This document shows, piece by piece, positions 32,319-40,718 of a stretch of DNA of 42,486 nt (position 1 is its first letter; every line of letters starts with the position of its first letter). The translations under genes were made by a program, and so were the position numbers. Under the pieces are notes generated by a model that did not search any database, was not told where the DNA came from, and saw only the letters and a list, made by a program, of their open reading frames with translations. The stretch is from assembly GCF_008016535.1 (NCBI RefSeq), contig NZ_SAXY01000020.1:1-42486 (forward strand), written 5' to 3'. Origin of the DNA: Brachyspira pilosicoli (GTDB lineage Bacteria > Spirochaetota > Brachyspiria > Brachyspirales > Brachyspiraceae).

Positions 32319-34583
32319 TTATAGAACAGGACTTTCATGCATAGCTTTTAAGCGAGCCCATCTGTTATCAACATCTGCTTGGAATTTATCAAGTATGTCT
32401 TGATGTTTAAGAAGGTGTTTAGTTTTACCCATTAATTTTAACCATTCAGTAACAGGTTGTTTTTTGTCATCAGCTACCATATTAGTGATAGTAGTAACAC
32501 CTTGTTCAACCTCATATAATGGGAAGAAACAACAGTCAACAGCAGCTTTAATAATATCTTTACCCATATCATCAGGAGTTTTCCAGTTTAATGGACAAGT
32601 GATAAGAAGTTTAACGAAAGCAGTACCAACATTATTAGCATACCATTGAGCTTTAGCAGCTTTTTTAACTAAATCTAAAGGATAAGCTTCACAACCAGTA
32701 GCAATATAAGGTATATGACAGCCATTAAATATTTGAGCTACGTCTTTGTGACCGAATTGTTTACCAACTTCAGCTTTACCAACGTTAGAAGTAGAAGTTC
32801 TATGTCCTAATGGAGTAGAGAATGATAATTGGTTACCAGTGTTCATGTATCCTTCATTATCATATTCTAAGATAATCATTTTGTGATTTCTAATAGCAGC
32901 ACCAATAGAAGGTCCCATACCTATATCATGACCGCCGTCACCAGTAACCATTATGAAAGTAGGATCTTCTGGTCCGTCAATTTCTCCTCTTCTTTTTCTC
33001 TCATGATACATTTCTACAATACCAGAAAGAGTAGCAGCACCGTTTTGGAATAAGTTGTGAACATAAGTAGTTCTATAAGAGCTGTAAGGATAACCAGTAG
33101 TAACAACCATAGAACAACCAGTATGTACCAAAAGTACAACAGCACCTTCTATACCTTTCATGAAAGTATTGATACCAGAGAAAATACCACAACCGTTACA
33201 AGCACCATGACCTTGAGCATAACGATAAGCTTTACCAGTTAATTCTCTAAGAGGTGGAACTTTAACATCAAGTTTATGAGTTTGTTTATTCATAGTAACA
33301 GTGATGCCTGATTTTTGACTCTCTAAAGTTAAAGGTTCATGTATAGGTTTCATTTTAACGTTAGGGTCACCCATATATTGTTCTAAATAAGAGTGTTTTT
33401 CAACAGAACCAGCTTTAGCTAATTCTTTTAAACCCAATTCGAATAATTCTTTAGCTTTGTCAAGAGTAAACTCAGTACCGCCAAGACCATAAACTCTGCT
33501 GACAATAGAAGATTTGTTGTTAGGATCATTTTTAAGAGCAGCTCTAATCTCAGTAGACATATTACCGCCCATACCAGAATAACTGTCTTGTCTGTCACCT
33601 ACAACAACTACTTTAACATTAGCTAATAATTTTTGTAATTCTTTTTCAGGGAAAGGACGAATTTGAGTAATAGCAAAAGCACCTATTTTAAGATTAGGGT
33701 TAGCTTTTCTCATTTCATCAACAGCCAAAGTACCAGTTTCATAAGAAGAACCGCAGAGCATTAAAGCAACTTCAGCATTCTCCATATTATAAGTTTCTAT
33801 AGGAGAGTATTTTCTTCCAGAAAGAGAAGCAAACTCTTCAAAAACTTCAGCAATAATAGCTCTAGAATCTTCTAAAGCTTGAGAAAGTTGTAATTTACTA
33901 CCTGTTAATTCATCTTCATTCATGTAAGGCCCAATAGTAACAGGATTCTTAATAGGCTCAACAGAAGTAACTTCAGGAGTATATTTACCTAAGAAGTCTT
34001 GAACATCTTTATCGTTTTTGAAAAGGTGAATTTTTTTCTTTTGGTGAGAAGTAAAGAATCCATCAGAAGAAACAATGATAGGAAGTTTAGCTTTCTCAGC
34101 AATTTTTAATGCAAATATATTGAAGTCATAAACCATCTGAGTAGTATGAGCCATAATGATAATCCAACCAGTGTTAAGAGCCATCATTATATCAGATTGG
34201 TCACATTTAATATCTAATGGACCAGAAACAGTTCTGTTTACAACGTTTAATACCATAGGGAATCTAGTACCAGCTTGAACAGGTAATTGTTCCATAGCAA
34301 AAAGTAAACCGTTAGCAGAAGTAGCATTAAATACTCTACCGCCTGCAGTAGCAGCACCATAACAAATACCAGCTGCACCATGTTCACCGTCACCAGGAAT
34401 CATGCAAACAGTATGTCTGCCATTAGCTTTCATTTCATCTAAGTACTCAGCAATTTGAGTAGATGGAGTGATTGGGTAATAACCCATAACGTGATAATTG
34501 ATTTGAGCGGCTGCAATGGCTGCTAATTCATTACCACTTTCAAGTATGTTTTCTTGCTCAGCAAGATTATATTTTTGTGCCAT
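32319..34583 (-). CDS. Pyruvate/2-oxoacid:ferredoxin oxidoreductase, fused alpha-beta
   Basis: A 754-aa chain joining the alpha subunit (about 1-440) and the thiamine-diphosphate beta subunit (about 450-754). The alpha part begins with GNELAAIAAAQINYHVMGYYPITPST and has a central VVVGDRQDSYSG segment. The beta part has the Cys pair of HGACNGCGIF and the TPP motif GDGGHDIGMGPS...YDNEGYMNTGNQ. With the gamma-delta protein it oxidises 2-oxoacids (pyruvate most likely, from PorA-like features) to acyl-CoA with ferredoxin reduction, in anaerobic energy metabolism. Codons are visibly less AT-rich than neighbours, as in highly expressed genes. It follows the gamma-delta gene by 14 bp. ATG start with AAGGAG. 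Confidence 0.9.
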   Translation of the reverse strand: MAQKYNLAEQENILESGNELAAIAAAQINYHVMGYYPITPSTQIAEYLDEMKANGRHTVCMIPGDGEHGAAGICYGAATAGGRVFNATSANGLLFAMEQLPVQAGTRFPMVLNVVNRTVSGPLDIKCDQSDIMMALNTGWIIIMAHTTQMVYDFNIFALKIAEKAKLPIIVSSDGFFTSHQKKKIHLFKNDKDVQDFLGKYTPEVTSVEPIKNPVTIGPYMNEDELTGSKLQLSQALEDSRAIIAEVFEEFASLSGRKYSPIETYNMENAEVALMLCGSSYETGTLAVDEMRKANPNLKIGAFAITQIRPFPEKELQKLLANVKVVVVGDRQDSYSGMGGNMSTEIRAALKNDPNNKSSIVSRVYGLGGTEFTLDKAKELFELGLKELAKAGSVEKHSYLEQYMGDPNVKMKPIHEPLTLESQKSGITVTMNKQTHKLDVKVPPLRELTGKAYRYAQGHGACNGCGIFSGINTFMKGIEGAVVLLVHTGCSMVVTTGYPYSSYRTTYVHNLFQNGAATLSGIVEMYHERKRRGEIDGPEDPTFIMVTGDGGHDIGMGPSIGAAIRNHKMIILEYDNEGYMNTGNQLSFSTPLGHRTSTSNVGKAEVGKQFGHKDVAQIFNGCHIPYIATGCEAYPLDLVKKAAKAQWYANNVGTAFVKLLITCPLNWKTPDDMGKDIIKAAVDCCFFPLYEVEQGVTTITNMVADDKKQPVTEWLKLMGKTKHLLKHQDILDKFQADVDNRWARLKAMHESPVL

Positions 34584-34597
34584 TTATACGCTCCTTA

Positions 34598-35629
34598 TTA
34601 TTTTTTATAACGTCTGTATGTAAGTTTATCAACATCACAATTAGCTTCTACTTCTATTCTTAAAGCCTGCTGATCTTTTTCAAATTTACCAGAATAAGGT
34701 CCTTTAGGGCAAGCTCTAACGCATTTTAAACAACCTTTACAATATTGATAATCAATACCCATCATATTCATAGCAATTTTATTAGGGTCTTTCCTGTCTG
34801 GTCCTTTTTCCCAAACGATACAAAGGTCTGGACAAACAACTTCACAGTTAGCACAATCAATACAGTTAGCAGGATTGAATACAGGTATATTACCAGTACG
34901 AGTAACTTGTAAATCTTTTAAAGTAGAGTTACCAGCAGCACTGATATAACCGCCTGTTAATTGGTTATTTTTACCAAATACAGGTTCTGGTTTTTTATAA
35001 GGAATGTATGGATATTTTCCGTCAGCTTTGAATTCTTTAACAACAGAATCGCTTCCGCCTCTTCTGAAAGCTTCAATATTTGGCTCAACTAATTCAGCTT
35101 TTCTTCCGCCGAATTGTTTTCTAATTTGCTCTTCAAATTTAGAAGAATCTATAAAGTCAAGCTGATTAACCATAGCACCCATTATGATAGTATTAGCAGC
35201 TTGTGAAGGAAGTTTTAAATCATTAGCGATTTTAATTGCATCAACACAAACTACTTTACCGCCATGTAATTTAGCAAAATCTCTTGCCTCATCAGGTGTT
35301 TTATTAGTGTTAAAAATAACAATAGCATCTTCTTTAACACCAGCTAATGTAAGAGGGTTTTTAAGAAGATTCATGTGGAACACTGCCACTACATGCGGTT
35401 CTTCTACAGTAGAGTTTACTCTAACTTCAGTTTCTGAAAACCTTACAAAAGATTTTACTGGAGAACCTTTTTTTTCTGAACCATAACTTGAGAATGCAGC
35501 ACCATAGAAACCTTGTGTTAAAACGCCTACTTCTGCAAGCATTTTACCAGCACTATTAGCACCCATTCCACCGATACTTTCGAGACGGATCTCGAAAAAT
35601 CCTAAATCATTGACTTTTGGGAGTTTCAC
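34598..35629 (-). CDS. 2-oxoacid:ferredoxin oxidoreductase, fused gamma-delta subunit
   Basis: A 343-aa protein. Residues about 1-185 form the gamma domain with GGMGANSAGKMLAEVG. The C-terminal delta domain has two 4Fe-4S clusters: CIDCANCEVVCPDLC and CKGCLKCVRACPKG. The start is GTG (35629), confirmed by AAAGGAG 9 nt upstream. It is the first gene of the two-gene operon with the alpha-beta chain and passes electrons from the TPP site to ferredoxin. Codon use is again that of a highly expressed gene. A promoter lies at 35725-35698. Confidence 0.9.
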   Translation of the reverse strand: MKLPKVNDLGFFEIRLESIGGMGANSAGKMLAEVGVLTQGFYGAAFSSYGSEKKGSPVKSFVRFSETEVRVNSTVEEPHVVAVFHMNLLKNPLTLAGVKEDAIVIFNTNKTPDEARDFAKLHGGKVVCVDAIKIANDLKLPSQAANTIIMGAMVNQLDFIDSSKFEEQIRKQFGGRKAELVEPNIEAFRRGGSDSVVKEFKADGKYPYIPYKKPEPVFGKNNQLTGGYISAAGNSTLKDLQVTRTGNIPVFNPANCIDCANCEVVCPDLCIVWEKGPDRKDPNKIAMNMMGIDYQYCKGCLKCVRACPKGPYSGKFEKDQQALRIEVEANCDVDKLTYRRYKK

Positions 35630-35697
35630 AGTTTTATTCTCCTTTATTATTAAAATATGTGATTTTTGGGTTAATATTCTTATATATCAACCTATAC

Positions 35698-35725
35698 ATT
35701 TTACTACAAAATACATAAAAGTCAA
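35698..35725 (-). promoter_or_regulatory. Promoter of the oxidoreductase operon
   Basis: On the minus strand TTGACT (35725-35720), 16 bp, TAAAAT (35703-35698). IS copy 5 starts 41 bp upstream and leaves it intact. Confidence 0.55.
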
Positions 35726-35766
35726 ATTAAATATTATTATTTATATACAATAGACTTGTTTCAAAA

Positions 35767-36802
35767 TGTCATGGAGCCATAGATATTGTACTTTTACTTG
35801 CTATAATATTTTTGATTCTTTCTTTGATTGTAATATACAATAACGAAGAAATCAATCTTTGATTGTTATAAAAATGTGTATATTCTTTTAATTTTTCTCT
35901 CAATAATTCTACTGTGATATTTTTATTTAATCGTGAATAAAACTCTCTTTCGTCTATGCCGTGTACTCTTTCTACTACGCCGTTATATCTTGGTGTTGCT
36001 ATAGGAATATATCTCCTCTCTAATTTATTTTTTAAGCAGTATTCATCAAAAATATTGATTTTAGAGGTATTGATACAGCGGTATGTATATTCTATACCAT
36101 TATCGGTCTGTATAGATTGTATCTTAAAAGGTGAAGTTTTTAAGACATATTTTAAGAAAGATAAAGCACTATAAGGTGTTTTATCCTCATAGATTTGCCT
36201 CCAACTATAACGAGTAGCTAAATCTACAGCAGTGAATTGATAAACTCTTTTTCTGCCTAATTTGATATATTTAGTATCTATTTGAACTATTTTGCCCTCT
36301 TTTTGTATTTTAGAGACAAATTTTCGTTTATCATATCGCTTCTTTTTCTTTTTTATTTTGTATCTCCAAAGATTATTTCTTTTTAGTACATTCTCTATAG
36401 CTGTAACCCCTATCTTAATGCCTTTACGATTTAAATATGCTTTAATATAATGTTTTCCCCTATACTCTTCAGTATAGAGTTCAATAATTAAATTAATAGC
36501 TTTTTGATTATTAAAGATATTTGGAGAAGTTTTTGGTCTGGTGCTAAAATTAGCGACAGTTCCAGTGTCTTTATATTTCTTAAGCCAAGCATAAAAAGTA
36601 GATTTAGGTATTTCTTCTATCTTTAGAAATCTTTTAATATTTTTAGTTTCTAATGCTTCATCCACTATAAATAATTTAAATTCTGTGCTATAATCTTTTT
36701 TCATAGTAGCATCCTTTTATTTGTTTTCTATATCAAAATATTATAACAAGGATACTGCTTTTTTTATACTAAAAAATGTCCAATATCTCATACTCCTAAA
36801 CA
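35767..36802 (-). mobile_element. IS481-family element, copy 5 (intact)
   Basis: The element is 1036 bp with ends TGTCATGGAGCC and ACTCCTAAACA. It lies between the oxidoreductase promoter (leftward) and the Bor-family lipoprotein promoter (rightward). No clear target duplication is visible. Confidence 0.93.
35769..36704 (-). CDS. IS481-family transposase, intact
   Basis: A full 311-aa single-frame transposase. It has KSTFYAWLKKYKDTG in the HTH region and the catalytic Asp143, Asp201 and Glu245 set (VQIDTKY, QTDNG, NGVVER). The N-terminal KIEEIPKST variant is shared with the broken copy 2, and differs from copies 3 and 4 (KMERINKST), so copies 2 and 5 form a sub-lineage here. Confidence 0.9.
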   Translation of the reverse strand: MKKDYSTEFKLFIVDEALETKNIKRFLKIEEIPKSTFYAWLKKYKDTGTVANFSTRPKTSPNIFNNQKAINLIIELYTEEYRGKHYIKAYLNRKGIKIGVTAIENVLKRNNLWRYKIKKKKKRYDKRKFVSKIQKEGKIVQIDTKYIKLGRKRVYQFTAVDLATRYSWRQIYEDKTPYSALSFLKYVLKTSPFKIQSIQTDNGIEYTYRCINTSKINIFDEYCLKNKLERRYIPIATPRYNGVVERVHGIDEREFYSRLNKNITVELLREKLKEYTHFYNNQRLISSLLYITIKERIKNIIASKSTISMAP

Positions 36803-36821
36803 TCTTTAATAATAAATTTAA

Positions 36822-36850
36822 TTGACATAAAAATTAATTTATGTTAAATT
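36822..36850 (+). promoter_or_regulatory. Promoter of the Bor-family lipoprotein
   Basis: TTGACA (36822-36827), 17 bp, TAAATT (36845-36850). The -35 lies 19 bp from the IS copy 5 end, the same distance as at copy 2. The leader to 37088 (about 230 nt) holds a heptamer repeat and a small hairpin TGCC/GGCA near 36950. Confidence 0.65.
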
Positions 36851-36889
36851 AGTGTTATATGAAATACATTAAATTGATGCAAATTATAG

Positions 36890-36924
36890 ACAGTCTACAG
36901 TCTACAGTCTACAGTCTACAGTCT
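36890..36924 (+). repeat. Heptamer tandem repeat (ACAGTCT)x5 in leader
   Basis: Five perfect copies of ACAGTCT start about 33 nt after the predicted transcription start and 198 nt before the lipoprotein start. The unit differs in sequence from the TCACAGC repeat at 6246-6273 but has the same length and position. Confidence 0.95.
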
Positions 36925-37087
36925 TAACGAAAATTTATACTTTATTTTTATGCCTTTTCTTTCGGCATTGCATAAATTCTTTATTTTGATGATGAAATAT
37001 TATATCTCTAAATATGATATTTTATTATATAAAATCAATTATATTATGAGCAGTGATTTCGCCATAATTAAAAAAAGGAGATAAAAA

Positions 37088-37378
37088 ATGAAAAAGTTTA
37101 TTATTCTAATGTTTGTTGTGGCATTATTTGCAACTTCTTGTATATCACAACATAGGCATATAGTTGGTAATGGGCCTCAAACTGGTATTAAGGTGGAAAG
37201 AAAACAATGGTATGCTTTATGGGGATTGGTTCCTGTTGGATTTGTAGATACTAAAGAATTAGCAGGTAATGCAAAAGATTATGAGATATATACTAGACAA
37301 AATGCTGGGGACTTTTTCTTGAATATTTTAACAGGTATTGTTACTTTCCAAAGCAGAACAGTAACTGTTACTAAATAA
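37088..37378 (+). CDS. Bor-family lipoprotein
   Basis: A 96-aa lipoprotein with lipobox LFATSC (Cys18). The mature part has the Bor/Iss layout: a short N-terminal strand, KQWYALWGLVPVG, VDTKELAGNAKDYEI, and a C-terminal hydrophobic NILTGIVTF stretch followed by VTVTK. In E. coli phage lambda Bor and plasmid Iss are surface lipoproteins linked to serum resistance; here only the family resemblance is claimed. AAAAGGAG precedes the ATG. The long leader with heptamer repeats suggests special regulation. Confidence 0.8.
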   Translation: MKKFIILMFVVALFATSCISQHRHIVGNGPQTGIKVERKQWYALWGLVPVGFVDTKELAGNAKDYEIYTRQNAGDFFLNILTGIVTFQSRTVTVTK

Positions 37379-37393
37379 AATTTAATTATTTAT

Positions 37394-37422
37394 GGACTAT
37401 TATAAAAGTTTTATGATAGTCC
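37394..37422. terminator. Near-perfect inverted repeat after the Bor-family gene
   Basis: GGACTATTATAAAA and TTTTATGATAGTCC are complementary with one G-U pair around a single G. It starts 15 bp after the stop codon. No U-tract follows, so its terminator role is uncertain. Confidence 0.4.
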
Positions 37423-37447
37423 TAATTATTAATTTAGGTAAGTATTG

Positions 37448-38068
37448 ATGAAAAGAAACATTTTTTATTTATTATTAATCTTCTTCTTATTATTAAGCTG
37501 CAATAAAAAAGAGAATATAAATAAAGCTTATAATAATGATACAACAAATTATGCAGATTTATTTTTTAACAAAGAAATTAATTTTAAGAAATTAGAGTTT
37601 GGAAGTGATATTTCTACTAATGAAAGATATTTTGTTACAAATGCTTCTGTAAGTTTTATTCCCCCAATAAATTCTATTAAATTAGCAGATGAAGAGAGAG
37701 ATAATATAATTTCTAAAACAGGTTATGGGAAAGGTTATTTTGATATTGATAGCATGTTTATAGATGAGAAGATAAAAATAACATGTTTAGCAGGATATAC
37801 TAAAAAGGATGGAGATAATCTTAATTCTTTAATTAGTTTTATAAGAAAGATGAATAATGGAAATAATTTTACAGAAGAATATTATACTATTAATGGAATA
37901 AAAAATATTCAGTTTAAAATTAATATAGACAATGCTACTAGCATACTTTATACAATTTTTGAAGCCAATAATGGCTATTATTTTATATTGAATTACACAT
38001 TTCCTATTTCCTATTTGGAAGATTCTTTAATTAGAATAGCTAATTCTCTAAATAGTGTAAAATTTTAA
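37448..38068 (+). CDS. Hypothetical lipoprotein
   Basis: A 206-aa lipoprotein from ATG 37448 (a TTG one codon earlier is possible but less likely; AGGT lies upstream). The lipobox is FLLLSC (Cys17). The mature part is a single domain of mixed helix and strand with no recognised motif; the last third (FEANNGYYFILNYTFP, then a helix DSLIRIANSLNSVKF) resembles lipoproteins with a PsbP/LpqN-like fold, but this is only an impression. The stop overlaps the next gene by one base (TAATG), so they are coupled. Confidence 0.78.
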   Translation: MKRNIFYLLLIFFLLLSCNKKENINKAYNNDTTNYADLFFNKEINFKKLEFGSDISTNERYFVTNASVSFIPPINSIKLADEERDNIISKTGYGKGYFDIDSMFIDEKIKITCLAGYTKKDGDNLNSLISFIRKMNNGNNFTEEYYTINGIKNIQFKINIDNATSILYTIFEANNGYYFILNYTFPISYLEDSLIRIANSLNSVKF

Positions 38069-39096
38069 TGGTTATATATTTTATGAGATTAAAATTCTTT
38101 TTTTTAATATTTTTATTTCTTTCATTATCTTTGTACTCACAAAATAATGAAGTTATGGATTCTCATACAAAGGAAGTAAAATCTAAATGGACATTTAATC
38201 CTTTTAGAGTTTATGATACTGATAAATATTTATATGGTTGGTTAGACCCTTATGTTTATAATAGTAAATATTGGATAGGGGATATATTCAATATAGAGGA
38301 GATGTATAGCAATCCTAATTACAATTTTAACAATATGGCTTTTTTTCATCAGCCTACTTTAGCTTCCGAGATTTATCCTATAGCTTTTAATTACAAAGAT
38401 AAACATAGATTTAGAATAGGTGTTGGTTATCTTACTCAGTTTTTTTTATCTATTTATAAACCTAATAGCAGTGTTTTTTATGGAGAGAGTTTATTTTATG
38501 GCACTTATATGCAAGTAGAGTTATATTTTGATTATATATATAATGATACATTAAGATTTAGATTTACTCCTATTCGTCATATATGCACTCATATAGGAGG
38601 GGACATACTTGGTGATGATAAACTTTATGATAGAAATACGGAAGAGTTTAGAGATTCCAGCATGGAGCTTATGCATTTTTCTCTTTATTACAAATATGGA
38701 TATTTTAGTTTTTATGGAGGATTTTCTTTTGCCATGACAGGTTTTAATGAATCTAATTTTATAAATCTATTTAGTTTACATTATGGTACAGATTTTAGAT
38801 ATCCATTATGGGGGGAGATAAGTTTAATAACAGGTATTTATTTAGGGCTTAATTATGATAGAATAAATACAGTTGAAAGGACAGCAAATCCTGATGGTTA
38901 TAAGATTATAAATAGTTATAATAAATTATATCCGTCTATAGCTTTAGGGATTGGAGTAGAGATTTACAGATTTACTATAGGATTAAAATATGAGTATATG
39001 CGTTCTAGACAACTATACGCCTATAGAAGCATGGAAAATAAATTAGGTGTTGAGGTTACATTGTTTTTTTTAAGATGTCTTAATATCTTAAATTGA
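38068..39096 (+). CDS. Outer-membrane beta-barrel protein (DUF1207-like)
   Basis: A 342-aa exported protein. A signal peptide (LKFFFLIFLFLSLSLYSQ) ends near residue 25. The body alternates aromatic amphipathic strands, and the segment RFTPIRHICTHIGGDIL resembles the RH-SSHLGDE motif of DUF1207 barrels. The alternative start at Met6 (38083) also gives a good signal peptide. It overlaps the preceding lipoprotein stop by one base, so the two may act together, lipoprotein and barrel. Transport or adhesion roles are open. Confidence 0.72.
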   Translation: MVIYFMRLKFFFLIFLFLSLSLYSQNNEVMDSHTKEVKSKWTFNPFRVYDTDKYLYGWLDPYVYNSKYWIGDIFNIEEMYSNPNYNFNNMAFFHQPTLASEIYPIAFNYKDKHRFRIGVGYLTQFFLSIYKPNSSVFYGESLFYGTYMQVELYFDYIYNDTLRFRFTPIRHICTHIGGDILGDDKLYDRNTEEFRDSSMELMHFSLYYKYGYFSFYGGFSFAMTGFNESNFINLFSLHYGTDFRYPLWGEISLITGIYLGLNYDRINTVERTANPDGYKIINSYNKLYPSIALGIGVEIYRFTIGLKYEYMRSRQLYAYRSMENKLGVEVTLFFLRCLNILN

Positions 39097-39120
39097 CAAT
39101 AAAATTTTTATATATATAAT
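39093..39120 (+). promoter_or_regulatory. Promoter of the barrel gene at 39151
   Basis: Perfect TTGACA (39093-39098) overlaps the stop of the previous gene; TATAAT (39115-39120) follows after 16 bp. Predicted start near 39127, 24 nt before the ATG. Confidence 0.7.
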
Positions 39121-39150
39121 ATCACAATATTTTATTATTGGATTCTATTT

Positions 39151-40257
39151 ATGAAAAAAATATTTACTTTTTCTTGTCTTGTTTTAATAATAACTTCTTC
39201 AATTGTAAACGCACAAACAGCATACACCAATGCAATAATGCCGCCGCTTCCAAATGCCTTTGACATGTTTATAGGAAGAGAAGGAAACAATGAACTTCCT
39301 CAATATATAAAACCAGACTATTTTAGAGATGATTATAAAAGAACTTTACCAAATCCTAACGATACAAATTTAAGTTTCTTTGAGAAATACCCATTAGAAT
39401 TTCATTTAGTTTCAACTTTCTCTTATGCAATACTTACAAATACTTTTAATATGAGAGATACATTTGCTACTATTGGTCAAACTTTTCATAATGATTATAT
39501 ACAATTTACAGGTTTTATCACGGCTTACGGATATTTTGATACCCATAGCCCAGAAATAAATTATCCATATATAAGAGGAAATGGAGGGATATATGATGGA
39601 GGTGTACAGGCTGTATTTGTAGATAGAATATTAGTTTCTGCAAGAGGAAAAGCTACCTTTGATATTAATACAACAACATTTATGCTTATGCCGCATTATT
39701 ATGATACCACACAAAACCCTGCGTATATAGACACTCCTGATTATTATATACCTCAAGTATTAAATGGTCCCGGTATAAGAGTTGGTTTTATAGGCAATCA
39801 TTATGAGATAGCATATTCTCAAGGCGATTTTAGACATAGCATACCAAAAGCATTTTTACTTAGATTTAATATACCAAATATAGAGTTCAGATTCCTTTAT
39901 GAGCATGAAAACAGAATAGAGCCTCAAAATTATCATATAAACTTATTTGAATCATTGGTTCAGGCTTCTGCTACTTTTAGATTCCCTCTTATGAATGAAA
40001 CTATTTGGCTTAATGCTATTGCTGAATATACTTGGAGTGAAAATGATGCTCATTATATAAGATTAGAACAAGGGTTCGAATGGTATATGCTTAATATTGC
40101 TCTAAGAGAAATGGTGCATATAAAAGATAGAGAGGCTAAGATATATTTAGAATATGCTCTATTTGGTAAGTTCAAGGCTGGTCCTGCAGAGTTTAATGTT
40201 GGTTTTCAGGGTGCTACAGACGGAAGATATTATATTGCTGGAAATGTAAAACTATAG
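39151..40257 (+). CDS. Outer-membrane beta-barrel protein, unknown family
   Basis: A 368-aa exported protein with a cleavable signal peptide (cleavage after IVNA, before QTAY). The mature N-terminus is proline-rich and periplasmic-like, followed by about 14 or more amphipathic aromatic strands from residue 75 on (FHLVSTFSYAIL, YIQFTGFITAYGYF, FNVGFQGATDGRYYIAGNV), ending in an aromatic/hydrophobic strand. This fits an outer-membrane barrel. It is not the Brachyspira Vsp family as I know it. It has its own promoter, so it is a separate unit from the 38068 barrel. Confidence 0.7.
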   Translation: MKKIFTFSCLVLIITSSIVNAQTAYTNAIMPPLPNAFDMFIGREGNNELPQYIKPDYFRDDYKRTLPNPNDTNLSFFEKYPLEFHLVSTFSYAILTNTFNMRDTFATIGQTFHNDYIQFTGFITAYGYFDTHSPEINYPYIRGNGGIYDGGVQAVFVDRILVSARGKATFDINTTTFMLMPHYYDTTQNPAYIDTPDYYIPQVLNGPGIRVGFIGNHYEIAYSQGDFRHSIPKAFLLRFNIPNIEFRFLYEHENRIEPQNYHINLFESLVQASATFRFPLMNETIWLNAIAEYTWSENDAHYIRLEQGFEWYMLNIALREMVHIKDREAKIYLEYALFGKFKAGPAEFNVGFQGATDGRYYIAGNVKL

Positions 40258-40308
40258 CAAATATTTTCTTTACAGTATATAATGTTTTAAAATAAAGGAG
40301 GACAAACA

Positions 40309-40716
40309 ATGAAAAAAATAATATATATAATTACTATATTATCTATCACTGCAATATATGCATATTCAAGATCAGCTGCAATAAGTGAGGTTCCTAAAAA
40401 TGCTATAGCATTTGCTGATAAATATTTTCCAGATAACTATTTATATAGAGCTTCTGAAATGTCTGATACATATATTTTAATATTTAAAGGCGGATTAAAA
40501 ATATATGTAAACAGCAAAGGAGAATGGAATACTATAAGCGGAGGCGGAGATGAAATATCTATAGAATATGTTGAAGATAATGTAAAAAATGCCATAAAAA
40601 AAGAATACCCAAATGAAAAAGTTATATATATACAAAAAAGAAGTAAAGATTACAAAATTGAATTTAAAAATAGAAAAAAAATCTATATAGACTTTGATGG
40701 TAATATTAAAAAATAA
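40309..40716 (+). CDS. PepSY-like exported protein, copy A
   Basis: A 135-aa protein with a signal peptide (MKKIIYIITILSITAIYAYS). Two PepSY-like (DUF2874) half-repeats follow: a helix before FKGGLKIYVNSKGEWNTI and another before FKNRKKIYIDFDGNIKK. It has a perfect AAAGGAGG site 6 nt before the ATG. The protein at 41918 is a paralog with the same two half-repeats. Similar periplasmic proteins inhibit or sense other factors, but the ligand is unknown. Its stop lies 2 bp from the convergent glycosyltransferase gene. Confidence 0.82.
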   Translation: MKKIIYIITILSITAIYAYSRSAAISEVPKNAIAFADKYFPDNYLYRASEMSDTYILIFKGGLKIYVNSKGEWNTISGGGDEISIEYVEDNVKNAIKKEYPNEKVIYIQKRSKDYKIEFKNRKKIYIDFDGNIKK

Positions 40717-40718
40717 TA

